From Prinia subflava (taxonomy: Eukaryota > Chordata > Aves > Passeriformes > Cisticolidae), in contig NC_086253.1 of NCBI RefSeq assembly GCF_021018805.1, positions 12,650,735 through 12,714,734 on the forward strand: a stretch of 64,000 nucleotides of DNA, in the 5' to 3' direction. Each line of letters begins with the position of its first letter. Positions within the stretch are counted from its first letter, which is position 1. Below the pieces are notes generated by a model. It did not search any database. It saw only the letters and a list, made by a program, of their open reading frames with translations, and had not been told where the DNA came from. This document shows, in pieces, positions 43,039 to 56,200 of this stretch. Position numbers and translations under genes: made by a program.

Positions 43039-46000
43039 GTATGTAAAGGATGGGAATTAGCCTTGCTCACTCTGCAGACTCGCTCACTTGTCACAAATAC
43101 AAGAGAAGCAAGTCAGAAACTTCCACTGAAAGCTGTAGCATGACAGAAATGTCTGTGGTCTTATAAGCATGTACTTTAAGCAGATCACATTTTAAAAATT
43201 CAAGTGTTGACAGTAATGAAGTTTAAACGATCTGTTCATTTAAATCATTTATTACTTCAGCTTGTTGGTTAGCTAAGTGTTGCATAGTTTGAAGTCTGAA
43301 GCATTTCAGTGACCCGTGGTTAAAAATCTCTTATGTTCAGGGGTGATGACTATAAGGAACACGTGAAGTGCGTAAGTGAAGACCAGAAATACGGTGGGAA
43401 AGGCTTTGAAGCCAAAACTAACAAAGGAGATGCTAAACAGCAGGAGTGGATTCAGGTACGTTTTGTACTGTATATACCTACAGTAACTGTTGTCTGCAAT
43501 TATCAGAGACAGAAAAGAGCCTCTACTGGCTCCACCCAGAGATCGAGTTTTACCAATATCCCCAGCTATCTTACAGCATTTCCTTGGTAGGTCTGTGTTT
43601 ATTCTGGTAAGAAATGTATCTTTGTGTTTGATTTAGTTTAATGTTCCCAGCTGCATACAAAGAGACATTGGTAGTTGTCCTTTTCATGCCATTTATGCTT
43701 TTGTAGATCTCTGTATACAGGCATCCCTCCCCATCTCATATTCTTTGTTCAAGGCTCAGAAATTGTACCCTGCTCAGTTGTTCTTCATATATAAATTATA
43801 TCTTTTGGTCTTCTAAAATCTTCCCACTCTACTGTATGCTTGTGAAATACTGTTCAAGATGTGAGTGAACCATACATTTACCATGTCATAATTATGTTTT
43901 CTGTGTCTTTTATTCCTTTCTAACTGTTTTTTGACTGTTAATCTACTTTTGGGTGGATTTTTGGTCTGGTTTTTTTTCACTGCTGCTGATCATTGTGCTG
44001 GCATTTTCATGGAACTGGCTATTTTAACCCTGAGGTCGTGTATCTAAGCTCCAATGGTCACCTAAAGCCTGCCATTTTGGATGTGAAATTGGGATTGCTT
44101 TTCCTTCTTGCTTTTTATGAATTTTTATGAATTGTGTTGAATGCATTTCACCTTTCTATTACCTAGTCACTCACTTTCTTAAGATCTTTCTGGAACCCCC
44201 ATAGTCCTCACCCTGAATATCATCAAGAACATTTTCTGTCCTCTTGTCAGATCTTTTGTAAGTATATTGAACAGGAGAAGCTCCTGCATGGATAGAAATA
44301 TCTCCTACCCTTTCTGTCTTACACAAGAATCTACCCTCTTATGGCTGTCTTTCAAAGGTTTTTGGAAGGACCTCAAGCACATCTTTAAAACCCCATTAGT
44401 AATAAATTACTTTTTGCATGGAATTGTTGATTTCCATCATGTAGAAGACATCCTAACAAAGTGCTAAGTTGTACTTGAAGCATACATGAATACCCTTAAA
44501 GTCAGAGATGAGTGCTCCTGTTGAGACTGAGTACTGTTTGAGGGCAATTGTAAAGGCAGCATGATGTCAGTGCTGTTGCTTATGAACATTGGTAGCTGCC
44601 TCAATAGTAAATAATTCCTGTGTAGAAGGATGAGGGTTTATTACGAGACACTTTTTTCTGATAGTCTTCTTTCCGTCATCAGACTTTCAGAAGTACACAC
44701 AGGCTCTGCAGTATCCAGTGGCTGCACACTCTATCTAAATAGTGGGAGGCCCAGAGCATTTTTCCCCCCATAAGCAGCAGTGCTGTTCAAGGGACTGCCA
44801 CGAGGCCCTGTTCTAATCTCTTGTGCTAACACCCATAGCACAGGAATATCCAGAGCTCTCATATAGGGGTAAATGTTTCTTAAAGCTGGCTCTTCTGCCA
44901 GAAGAAATGCATGTCAGCTGTGGCATCAAAAGTAAGCCTGATTTTTCATAATTAACTCCAAAACCAAAAAGTTGCCTTTTTTAATGCAGGTCTTTCTCAT
45001 GCTGCAAGAATCACTTCTGTGATTCCGTGGCTTTAGTTTGAGATGTTTTTATTACAGTTTGTAACCTACTCATCAGAAAGCACTGGTGAGCAGTCCTGCT
45101 TGCCTGTACTTAGCTACACAGGTATAAATGTTTATATAGATAACTTTGACACATCTGATGATCTGTGATAGAGCCAAAGGTGAGTGTTTGTCTCAAGTTT
45201 TTTGAACACTTTCTATGAGCATACTATACCAGCTGTGGGTGCTGCGTGATTTCTGCCCAGTGTATTTCAGACTTGCACACCTGACATGTACCATTTGATC
45301 CTTATGCTGGTTTGCTGATTTAATTCTGTTTTTCTTCATTCAGAAAATTCATGAAGTAATGAAGAAACCCAACATAAACCCTAAAGTGCGGAACGTCCTG
45401 GAGCAAATGCGTGCCTTTGATAACATTCCAAGAAAAAAAGTAAAGTTTCAGGTATGTTTTAACAGAGATTTGCAGTAATCCATGCAGTGAGCATAAAAAC
45501 ACTTTTTTAGGGAATGCCACTCTCTTAACAAAGGATGGACAAATTGCTTATTTGGGCATTCGTATAGATTGTGTAATAACTGAATTGCTGATAGGCAGTC
45601 ATTGTAAAATACATTTATTTGCTTAAAAGGACTCTTGGTCTACCAGTTGAATTAGGTATTAAACCAGAGAATTACGTTACAAGCCTAATCTCCATATGTA
45701 GGTTTGTTCTGTTTTCAACACCTTTCTTTTTTGGATATTTGCTATTTCTGTTGAATGTCCAAATTCTTAGACATACTTTTAAAGATTTATTTCTTTGGCT
45801 TTGTTTTTTCCTGAGGGCAAGATCTTGTTTTGAGAGTTTTTCTGTTACTCAGTATTCTGACAGAATCTCCCACTCTGCATGCTTCACTAAAGTAAATTAC
45901 AGATGCGGAGAATTTACTGTGTGTGAAGAATTTCATCAAGAGTAAAGAATTACTCCAAAGTGGCCTTTTTTTCCCCTCCTCTCTGTTCTTTGCCACAGAG

Positions 46001-49000
46001 TGTGAGGCTGAGAGGAGATCAGGCTTGCTTGCAAAGCACTCAAATAGGACTTAATAGAGCTGTGGTGAAATTGTTGCTAGCAAGTTGAAGGTTAGAATAT
46101 TCCCCTACAGAATTAGTGTTCTGAGCAGGAAAAATGGTGTTTTCCAGAAGCCTCTCTTTTTGATGAGATACACTGAAGTGGAAGATCAAAAGTTTTTGCA
46201 GTTAATCGTTCTAATTTACTAATGCACCTTTCCTGGGGTTTTCACTGCAATGCAAAAAATCTTTATATTACATTTAACACTGAGGTCCACATTTCTAAAA
46301 GTTGATCTCTTGTAGATAGTGTGAACAGCATAATTTACTGCTATAATTTCATTTTCATCAGGAACACCCACAGTAACCCAAACGATTTTCAAATGTTTGC
46401 ATTGAGATATTTACTTAAATCATATTCTCCTGTAATAACCTAAGATATCCAATTAGGGGTGTGACCATATGTCCAGTACCCAAATAAATAAGATCAGGTC
46501 ATTAAAGTTTTAACTCATGGAACAGTCAGAAGATTTGGTAGGACCTTAACATAGCCATTTGGATCAAAAGCTTGAGGATTATCTTTTGTATATATTTACC
46601 ACTTGCTATCTTAACAGTACCTAGGCATTACATGAAACAATGTAGTAAAGAGGCTTGAGAGATTGATAGGAGTAACCTCTAATCAGAGGTTTAGTCAAAA
46701 GCAGTGATTAGATTCTTAAATGAAAAACAAAAAAACAGAACTAATTATATGATAAGGAAGAAAGAAAATCAGAGAGAGTTTTTCAGTTACTGTTATTTTT
46801 TTTCTATGAACAGAATTGGATCAAGAACAGTTTGAGAATTAATGACAGCAATTTGCAAGATCAGGTGTGGGATGTTTTCTCAGAAGCAAGCAGAAATGTA
46901 AGTTTAACTGGAGGTACAACATTATAAAATGAGAATGCGCTCCAAAATGTTTGAACAAAAACCTTTCAGACTCCCTTTATAGGTGTTAGTGGAAACATTG
47001 TCTCCCATAGTTCCAATAGATTGTATTATGATATAATATTTCTTGACTAAATTGTTTATTTGTGGAACAAAAAACTGTTGCTGAAGTAGTTGTTCATACT
47101 GGATAGGTTGTGATTGAAAACTTGGACATGGTGACACAATTGTGCCATGAAATCAGAAGGCTAATTTATACTACTAGTACATAAAAAAAGAAAAAAGCAC
47201 TGCCTTTTTCTTTGTTCCAATCTTTTAGCATACACTAAGAATAAGACATCTTTCAGAGTTTATTGGTCTCAAATTTATGTGTATTGGAGTGAGAAATTAT
47301 CAAGCACATATTTTACCTATTTCATTAGCAGGGAGAGAGATCCTCCAGTTTGTGGTGCAAGTTCCTCCCATTTCTTAGTCCAAATTGTGGACTCACTCTG
47401 ACTTTTTGTCAGTGTCCAATTCTTTGATATTTCATTACTAGCTCAGCGTGTTTTGCTCGGGTGTTGTTTTGTTTGTTTGCATCTGCTGCTGCTTCTCAAA
47501 AGCTGTTGGAGAAGCTCATTTCTCAGTTGATATAAAGGTGCTCTCCCCGCCTTCCCCCACATTCTTGTGAGGAAGAGCATAGGCATAGCTTTGACATTAA
47601 TCCCCTGTTGATGATGCTTTGTGTTTCTGATTTGATGATTCCAGTTAAGTTTATTTGTGGTTTTTCTGAGCAATCCAAATATAAGAGCCAGGAAAGAAAC
47701 ATGTTTACTAAAGGACAGGAACATAACCATGAATTCTGTACACTGAAGTACACTTGTTTGTGTAAATCAAAGAGTTGTCACTTCCTTAATTACATTTGGC
47801 AAATAATTTAAAACACAATAGACACTTACTTCAACTAGGAATTTACATATGTTGTAAGATAACATTTCTTCTGTGATGTTAATTACAATTTAGTCTGTTA
47901 AGTTAAAAGAAGAATCAGACATATTATTTCACTAGTGCTTCTTCTCAGGTCACTGGTGACATCACATGTGATCAGTTTAATTGATTTCAGGATATCAGTG
48001 TTCTGAATAGTTACTAGTGATCTAGTAGAAGAAAGTTGCAATGTCAAAAAATGCATGTAAAAATGTAATAATCTTTCTTTTAACAAAAGATGTCAAATGA
48101 AAAAGAGCAAGACAAACCACAACAGAAGGAAGAGCAGCAGTCTGCAGAAACTGGGGAAAATACAAAGGCAGAAGCAAATGGAATTACAGATGCCAAAAGT
48201 GAGAGAAAGAAGAGTAAGAGGGAACGAAAAGAAGAGAGACAAAAGAACACAAAGAAGGAGAAAAAAGATTTGAAATTAGAAAGCCAGGCAGAAGTGAAAA
48301 AGAATAAAAAGTCCAAAAAAGGAAAAGAGAGTGTGGAGGATGAACTTGAAATAAATGGAGATGGCAATCGCAGTGAAACAGAACAGGAAACAAACATAAA
48401 GAAACGCAAACATAAACATGGAGAAGGTCTGTCATACAACTTATATTCTTGTTTGTTTTAAAGATGCTTTTTCCCACTTTCAAAGCTTAATAAACTACCT
48501 AAGTAGAATTTTAAAGTAGTGCATTAGATACACAAATTAGATTATTTTTACAATGATTGTACATTTCTTTTATAAAATCTGAACCACTTTGCAAATATAA
48601 ACTCATGTTACAAGAACAAAAACTTATGTAGTTTTAAATCTTTCTTGTGTATGTTTATCTAATACCATCTCTAGAGGAACCTCATACTAAAACAAAGAGA
48701 ATGAAAACTGAGAGCATTTCAGAGGACATGGAAACAGAAAACATCAATGAAAATGAAGAAAATGTGGGAGCAGATAAAGGTATTCTTAAAGGAGCATTTT
48801 GGATTGTTACAAAACTTCTCTGCAAAAGACCTAATGCATGATAGAAATACAGCTTCTGTGGCAAGCCATGAAATAGAATTTGGAAACCACCAATGACCTC
48901 TGAAGGTGGTATGGTCAAATTTGACTGCCTGTGTGGAGAGGCAGGATCTTAACTATTCCTGCATTATTTAAGAGTTTCTGCTTAATAGCTGAAGTGCAGA

Positions 49001-49777
49001 AGTTAAATAAAAACAACTCTGACCCCTGTTGTTCAAGTGCTGTGTTGATTCTTTGTCTCTATTCTGTTATATATTATATATCAGGAACAGCTGATGACTT
49101 TATGCTTAAGACATCCTCCTGTTGTAGGGTTAGTAAGGTGACAACTTGTGGTAGCCAGAACAGATTCCAAAATTAGGAGATTAATGGCTGGTTACTAGTA
49201 GAGAAGAAGAACTCCTTTTACTAACGATGTTGTACACCTAATTATTTTCTAGGTAAATTCAACTGGAAGGGAACCATCAAAGCAGTTCTGAAACAGGCTC
49301 CAGACAATGAAATTTCAGTTAAAAAACTAAGAAAAAAGGTACGCTACATGTTTTTTTTAATCTCCTTTGGTCTTGTGAATTTATTTGTGTAATGCTGAAG
49401 CTCAGAAAATTCTGGCTTGCATAAACAAAAACATTTTAATGGAATATCAATTAACAGAATGTCAGCTGAAGGACAAGTTCTTTATTGCTTACTGAATTAC
49501 ACGAGAAATTCAGTGCTAGTTCTGCAATGGAATAATAGCACAATAGCTTCCATGCCACTTTTAATGCAGTAATGTAAATGTATTATTGCTTACAATGCAA
49601 TTATCTTTATGGACTAAAAACCATTTCTCTCTCTTTGTGCAGGTGATAGCTCAATATTATGCAGTAGCTGGTGAATGTCACAAAACAGAAGAGGAGATCC
49701 TAGTCATATTCAATAAGAAAGTGAATAATAATCCCAAATTTAGAGTTCTAAAGGACAAAGTGAAACTTGTGAAATAA
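42917..49777 (+). CDS. LYAR: LYAR, cell growth-regulating nucleolar protein
   Basis: Nucleolar zinc-finger protein acting in rRNA transcription/processing and cell growth (family knowledge). Coding exons: 42917-43038, 43341-43455, 45344-45451, 46814-46897, 48090-48426, 48675-48779, 49253-49338, 49643-49777. All joins use GT/AG sites and keep frame; predicted 363 residues (human about 379). Two C2HC fingers at the N-terminus: C6, C9, H21, C25 and C33, C36, H48, C51. Residues 144-255 are a highly charged Lys/Glu-rich, probably helical region with several KKxK-type nuclear/nucleolar signals. The C-terminal domain (about 290-363, FNWKGTIKAVLKQAPDNE to KDKVKLVK) is strongly conserved. Start: GCCAACATGG, a good Kozak context. 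No break seen. Confidence 0.97.
43341..43455 (+). CDS. LYAR: LYAR exon completing finger 2
   Basis: Residues 41-79 with H48 and C51, then the DQKYGGKGFEAKTNKGD block. Donor CAG|GTACGT. Confidence 0.96.
43456..45343 (+). other. LYAR intron 3
   Basis: 1.9 kb. The part 43620-44470 has the look of an old interspersed repeat (T-rich, with GTATATTGAACAGGAGAAG), but I cannot assign it. No coding potential. Confidence 0.6.
45344..45451 (+). CDS. LYAR: LYAR exon 4
   Basis: Residues 80-115, phase 0 on both sides; helical segment VLEQMRAFDNIPRKK. Confidence 0.95.
45452..46813 (+). other. LYAR intron 4
   Basis: 1.4 kb AT-rich, nothing recognised. Confidence 0.7.
46814..46897 (+). CDS. LYAR: LYAR exon 5
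   Basis: Residues 116-143, phase 0; contains NWIKNSL and DQVWDVFSEAS. Donor AAT|GTAAGT. Confidence 0.95.
46898..48089 (+). other. LYAR intron 5
   Basis: 1.2 kb AT-rich, nothing recognised. Confidence 0.7.
48090..48426 (+). CDS. LYAR: LYAR exon 6, charged region
   Basis: Residues 144-255, dominated by Lys and Glu (KSKRERKEERQKNTKKEKK). Its first codon happens to be ATG, but it is internal. Donor GAAG|GTCTGT is weaker than the others in this gene. Confidence 0.92.
48675..48779 (+). CDS. LYAR: LYAR exon 7, acidic linker
   Basis: Residues 256-290, acidic (EDMETENINENEENVG). Donor AAAG|GTATTC is an unusual site; the frame into exon 8 is correct. Confidence 0.88.
49253..49338 (+). CDS. LYAR: LYAR exon 8
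   Basis: Residues 291-319, starting the conserved C-terminal domain (FNWKGTIKAVLKQAPDNEIS). Donor AAG|GTACGC. Confidence 0.95.
49643..49777 (+). CDS. LYAR: LYAR last coding exon
   Basis: Residues 320-363 and TAA stop at 49775-49777; ends KDKVKLVK, the family C-terminus. Confidence 0.96.
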   Translation: MIAQYYAVAGECHKTEEEILVIFNKKVNNNPKFRVLKDKVKLVK

Positions 49778-50275
49778 ACAGTTTGCATACTTTTCATAGC
49801 TGTTGCATTTTAATCTTGCAGATGGAGTCAAACTCTTCTGTTAGCTGTAAATATACTATGCATTGGTATCAATTTAAATTGTGTATGTGAAAGGAGAATT
49901 TAACTTTTAATACTGGATTCCTTCCCTTTTTCTAGATCTATCACAGAACATTTTCAGATATTTTATTTTTTGATTTTACAGAAAATGTATATTTTTTGGT
50001 ACAAGTTTTAAGAGGCATTGAAAATAATTGCTGGCATACTCTATTAAAATTCTTCCAGTAATGAATATCATGTATAGGCATGAATGTTTGTCAAGACCTG
50101 GGTTGTGTGGCTTTTTGCAGGAATTATTTTCACAGCAAATAGGATTTTCATATTCAAAAACTCACTGTGGAATACATGTTTTGTTATGCCAAAATTTAAA
50201 ATGGTATGACTGATGCCCACTTTATGCACTGTGGATAGTGTATGCAGCCTTTAATAAACTGCTGATTCTGTATTG
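49778..50275 (+). other. LYAR: LYAR 3' UTR with poly(A) signal
   Basis: AT-rich trailer. A canonical AATAAA at 50253-50258 is followed by T/G-rich sequence, the best candidate for cleavage near 50275. A second AATAAA at 50492-50497 could give a longer form. Confidence 0.65.
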
Positions 50276-50289
50276 TAAAGTGTATAAAT

Positions 50290-53200
50290 AAGGTGTCAGA
50301 TTTGTGTATGCAATATTGCACATTCAGTGAAAATTTAAAGACTGAGTTAGCTGTATATGCATTGCTACTGAAAGTCTTGATTAGTAATGCAACAGATATC
50401 AGTAGAAGTGGTTATGTGGACTAAAAATTGAGATAGATTACCTCAAAATGCAACCTTAAATATAATGAATATTGTCACTTTATAATTGCATAATAAATCC
50501 AGAAATTATTTGAAGGGGCTGTTGTATTGCTGTCACCAAAACAATTTAGCTAGGTCAGAAATGTTACAGGTATGTATGAGACAGAGCTGCCTGGGGAAAG
50601 TTACTTGAAGTTTTACAGGTTTTTACTTAAAGGCAAAATTACTTCCAAGTAGAAAGTTTCCTATAATGACATAGTCTCTTAAAAACAACATTATAAAGCA
50701 GCCGGTCCTATGGTGTTTTTAAAAATTGCTTAGTGATTTCAAGCAGATACACTTCTATAAAACTCCATAGTAAAAATATCTGAATTTATAGAAATACAGA
50801 ATATATTAAAGGTATAAATACTAAAAAATTAACTGTGATAAACTGGGTTCAGTTTTTCTGCGTGCATATTTGTCTTACTGTAAATGTCACAAGAAAGCAC
50901 CTAATGAATTCAAGATCTCTTCAGTGTTAGTTTTTATTGAAGCTATAGAACAGTTCTTTCTGTTCACTCTAACAGATAACCAGAATCTTGGCTCCTGTCA
51001 TTGCAGGGTTCTGGTGTCTGATGCTCAGGGTTTACTGCAGTGATTGCTGAATGAAGCTAAGTGTTCAAACACTATGGATCAGTTGAAAGCTGGAAATAAG
51101 GAATATCAAATCAGTATGCAGATGAGCTCAGAGTAGGATGTGACCTTGTAATTTTCTTTCCTGCTTTAACTGTTAGGATTCTTAAAGGTTCAAATGGTGT
51201 CCTCCCCTGTGCATTCCCACAGTTGGCTTAGTGGTGCTTGTGTGGAGTGGTAAACATACTTCCTGGTATGGTAAATTTACATGGTAAATTATTCTTCCCC
51301 TCTCTCTGTAAAGGATGAAGCAGCACCAGCTGATGTTCAGTTTTCCCCCTCATGATTTCACAGAATGAATCTAATGCATGCATCTATTTGACAGTCACTA
51401 GTGGGAGTCTGCTGCAGCCCTGTAATAATTATAATAGTATAACCTCAGTGTATGTTGCTGCAGTATTACCTTTTATCTGTTATCTTTGTTGGCAGAAAGA
51501 AGGGGAAGGGGAGCAATATGCTTTGTAGGCACATTTTTGTTTCTGGGTGTTCCTGGTAATGCTGTAGTTTGGTAGATGAGTCTATGCCTCTAATTGTAGA
51601 AGGCTTCAAGTGCTATTCCAGTCCATGCATAAATGCATTATTGACATGCAGCTCTCCACTGAAAAAAACCCTGACTTCAATGTTTTTTCATTAGACAATA
51701 AAGGACTCAGAGGACTAAAATTGACTTTTCCCCTTACAACAGATCTGGACTTTAATTTACTCCTTGCAACAAATGATGTCTTGATCAGATTGAAATTACT
51801 ACAAATTTGATGGTAATTGTTTCAGAGGGAGGCATAATGCCTCACAGATCATTGAGAATCCTTCAAGACACAAAACCAGCAGGACCTCTCTAATTTGTAT
51901 TCATTAATTAAGCATCTTATTTACCAGTATTGTTTTAATCCAGAATATGTTTTAATGATTTTCTAAATAGCATAACATGGTCCGTAATTACACCTTATTG
52001 TTAAAATTTTCCTTTCTAAAATAGTGTATTGAAAATTAAGTGTCTTTGTGGCAGGGTGGGGAAGGAAGAAATTAGAAAATTGTTTAAAGCTAGTAGCTTT
52101 CATTATAAGTATGGCATAAGCACTTAAGCAGGGACTTCAATCACTGGAAGAAAAAAAGCTTCAAAGGACAGCTACTTATTTGTTGTGCTCAACCCTCCAC
52201 TGTCCTGGTGCATTAGAGTAGTTTGTTCTTTCTCCAGTGAAAGCTGATCCTCCCACCTGGTGCTATAATCCAGTTGCATCAGGACAATGTAGTGAGAGCC
52301 TGACATGAGTAGTGGCTCGTAGCAGATGACCACAGGATACAGAGACCCAATACATGATTTCATTCAGAAACTTTTAAGGCTGTAACACTCACCCTTATTA
52401 AGGAAATCAGAGAGCAAATATTAAACTTTTTGTGTGAGATAAGTGAAAAAAGGCATATTGTTCTGTACATTGAGCTGTGTTCACAGGTTACAAGATATCT
52501 CAGGCAATATATTCAACATTTACCCCTTTCTTCTCCCAGATTAGTCTTTAAGAAAAAAAACAGGAATAAGTCCTCTAAGTTTCTTTTCTGCTCTGTCAGC
52601 CAAGAAAAGCTGCATATTATGTTTCCCATTAGTACTTTTACAGGAAGGGTTACTTTATATTGAATTCTAATTTTCACTAGAGATAGAGGAAGTTTTACTA
52701 GTAACTTTCCCTTGCACTTTTAGGATACAGTTCCTTTTGCCCCTTGTAATCTCCTGCTTTTCTTTGCAATTCTCAGATGTAATTCCTTTTGCACCTGAAT
52801 CCTCATGCTTTTATGCTCTCAGACAGCAAAGGCTGAAAAACCTTCAAGCTTTTTGCTTAGATTGAACTTGCTTCTTCAGAACTGCCGATCTCAGATCTTA
52901 GTCCTTTCCAAATTCATCTTTTTTTCTTTCCTTTTAAAATTTATTCTAGAAGATTTAGAATTGTCCAATCTTTTGTGTGTTTTGCCCTTGCTATTAGAAT
53001 CTTCTAGTAGAAACTGTTCTTGCTACACAAGCTCATACCTGAGCTACAATAGAAGTAAAATACTGACTTCCAACAGAAGTAGTTTTGTAGTACCTGAAAT
53101 TACTTGAAAGTAACAGAAAACCAGAAATGGTGTCTGTATGCCTACCCACCAATTAAAAACCTCTTCTCAAACTTCTTTGTGGCATGCATTAGTACAAAAT

Positions 53201-56200
53201 TAGTATAAAAAACCTAATTAAGGCCCGATTACAGTCAAGCTCAACTCACATATATATTTGGTTTACCAGAAAAAAGATGCTTTTAAACATAATGAGATCT
53301 TCCTCTCAGGCAGCATGAAATCCATTTGAAAGTATTCAGATCACTACACCTCACTTTGGTGACAAAGAAAAAGAACCTGAATGGAAAAGAACCAGAATTT
53401 CATCTGCATTGCAGGTGGCTCAAACCACACTGTGTTTACTCCTCCATTCTGTTCCTTGCAGTAGCCACAAAATAAACTTCCATCCAGCCATTAATGTATA
53501 AACACAAAGCACAAAGTGCACTTTTATACTCAGATTTTTTGTTCTTCTGCTGGCCTCTCTTGGTGAGAAGGAATTCCAGGAGGAATACACACCTATTGAC
53601 ACTGTATAGTATCCATATATGACAAATGTTCTCATGTTCTCTGTGGATGAGACAGGACCAGGATTTTCTCCTAGACTGTTTTTTCTTACCGTGTTTTATA
53701 TCATGAAAATATGTTTCCTCCTGCCTCTTGCTCAGGTATTATACCTATGAAAGTTTCATCTTTCTTTGGTGAACTCTCAGAACTGAAGTGATTCCAGAGG
53801 TTAGCACTGGTTAAGTTTTCCATGAGAAGAAAAAATTTGAGCTCATCTGATGTTCTTAAGTTCTTATGATTGTTCATAAACAAGACCAGTTTATGTTACA
53901 CAGATTAGCCAAAACAGTAATGGGAATTGTACTGCCACCCTCTAGCCAAAAATTCAAATTGCTGAATTCAGTCTTCATAATGGAAACATCTTTCTCTTCC
54001 TATCTTGTACAGTTTAGCACTCAGTCAGTGTTCCTTCTAACTCTGTTGTCCAATGAATTACGTGTTCAAAATACATGAAAAATTGACCCTACAGAATATG
54101 TAAGTGCTAATGGACTGGGAAGGACAATGGTAAAGAAAACATTTGCCATGAATGAAGCATGTAAGAGCTTTGTTTTGTGTTTATTTTTTTTCAAGACTCC
54201 ACAGAAACAGCATGAGCTGAGTCCCACACTATACACAGCAATGAGATATTGCTGTGCTGAACTGTACTTTCCAATCTTGTTAACATGACCAAGAAGCTTT
54301 GTTCCTGCTTTAGTACATCAGTCAAATCACAGGTGGTGGTGACACTAGACATCTCCAAAACAATAGTTAATATTCTATCACAGCCTAAAATAATGCTAAC
54401 CCCTACCAATAGAGAAATAAAGTGTCACACCAAAAGAGAGAAGTACTCCTGTACTGTAAATGTTGAATGATGCACTTGAATGTCTTTCTCGCAATTTATA
54501 GTCTTTCCTGTGTGAATTAGATCTGATGTTCATTATTCAAAAAACACACTTTAGGATGTTCCTAAATGTCCTAAGTATGAAATTCTTTTCATTTTGTTAC
54601 AGATGCATGGTAGCACAGACTATTTCCTGAAGAAATTGGTTTCAGTAAGTCCCAAGTGTTCTCTTTCCCACTCTCCCACATCTGGCCATTTGATTTTGCC
54701 TCTCCACCACCCCCTGCATTTTTGCAGGCTTTTAAAACCAGATCAAATCCTCAAACTGAGAGGTATTATATACCACTACTGGGGATTGAGTAGTCAAGAA
54801 CAATTATAGCTGGAGTATTGCTGCCAAGTGCTTTGTATCATTAAACTGTGGTCTTGGGAAAACATTTTGAGAGCCATTGTACTCCCTCAAGAAAGTAAGC
54901 ATAGTTTCGTGAAACTAAACTCAACAAATGATTTAGAAGAGAGAGAGAAAGAAAATTTACATAGCCACTTCTAGGAGAATGGTTTATCCAGATTTATTTT
55001 GGATAAATAGGATGATTTTTGGATATTTGGATAAATATTTTGGGTTTGCACATTTAAACATGGAATGAACAGAACAGTCTTCTTATATTTGTATTGCTGA
55101 TTTTAAAAAAGCAAGAGTCAAACACTAACATCTTTAAGGGTTAAGATGATCTTCTATCAAAATAAATACTTCAGCTAATTTTTTTTAATAATTTGCTGAC
55201 AGTTTTCAAGGTAAGGAACAACATACCTAGATAAATTAGTTGTCTTTATGTCGTGCATTTTTTTCTGCTCTCCTAGATGCCCTCTTCACCTTTTACAGTG
55301 CCTTTATCTTTTCTGCTTTCTTTTTCTTCGTGAAGAAGTTCAAATGCTTGCATGCTTAAATATAGAGCCTTCTTGGTATCAAACACACTATTCTATGTAT
55401 TGTTTCCTTCCTAAAGGGTCAATCCAAGGCTGCACTGCAATTTAATACTCGCATGAGAATTCAGCTGGAGTTCAGGAGTTTGTATATGGACCACATTCAG
55501 AGCCAATTGAGTTTTACCCAGCAGTTGTTTTTCAGATCTGCATTAAGTTATTCACACCAAATGCTTTTAAGTCCTTTTCCATTGTACTGAATTTAAAGTA
55601 GTTAAAAGAATGCAAGATGAAAGCAAGGGAACTGTTTATACTGTTTGGTGGCTTTTTTTGTTACCTAGATGAGTCAGACAATGTATTTACCTTTTCACCC
55701 AGTGTAAGAAAGGATGCACAATACTTTAATCCAAGGACAAGGTTCAGAAAGGATTGAGAATCTCTACCCATCCAATCTTTTAGTCCTGGTAGTGGAAGAT
55801 AGGCAGCAGATAACTACTGACTTTAGTTCATGAACAGAAAGCACAGACTATATAGCACAATATTTCCTCAAAATGAAAAAATATGTCTATATTGTGTCCA
55901 AACTACTTCAGCTAAAAATTAACATAGGAAGGAGCCCATCCTACTTAGATATGGAGTGAAGAAAATTCCAACCAGGTCTTTTGTGAACAGATAATATTTG
56001 GGCTTATTTAGCTATTGATTTCTGTGATAGGGAAAAAGTTATGAATATTGGCTAGAATAATAGAAAACTAATTTGACTTCCTAAAAGTGAGAATTTAACT
56101 GGTAATTCCAATTCTAAATTTTATATCTACCCAGTCAAGAGACACAAAAAGCTACCACATTTGTGTACCATTAAGAATTACTTGTAAATCAACATATAAC

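Noticed and set aside
48080..48483. Minus-strand open frames rich in Ser/Phe/Leu opposite LYAR exon 6
   Set aside because: Antisense shadow of the Lys/Glu-rich coding exon.
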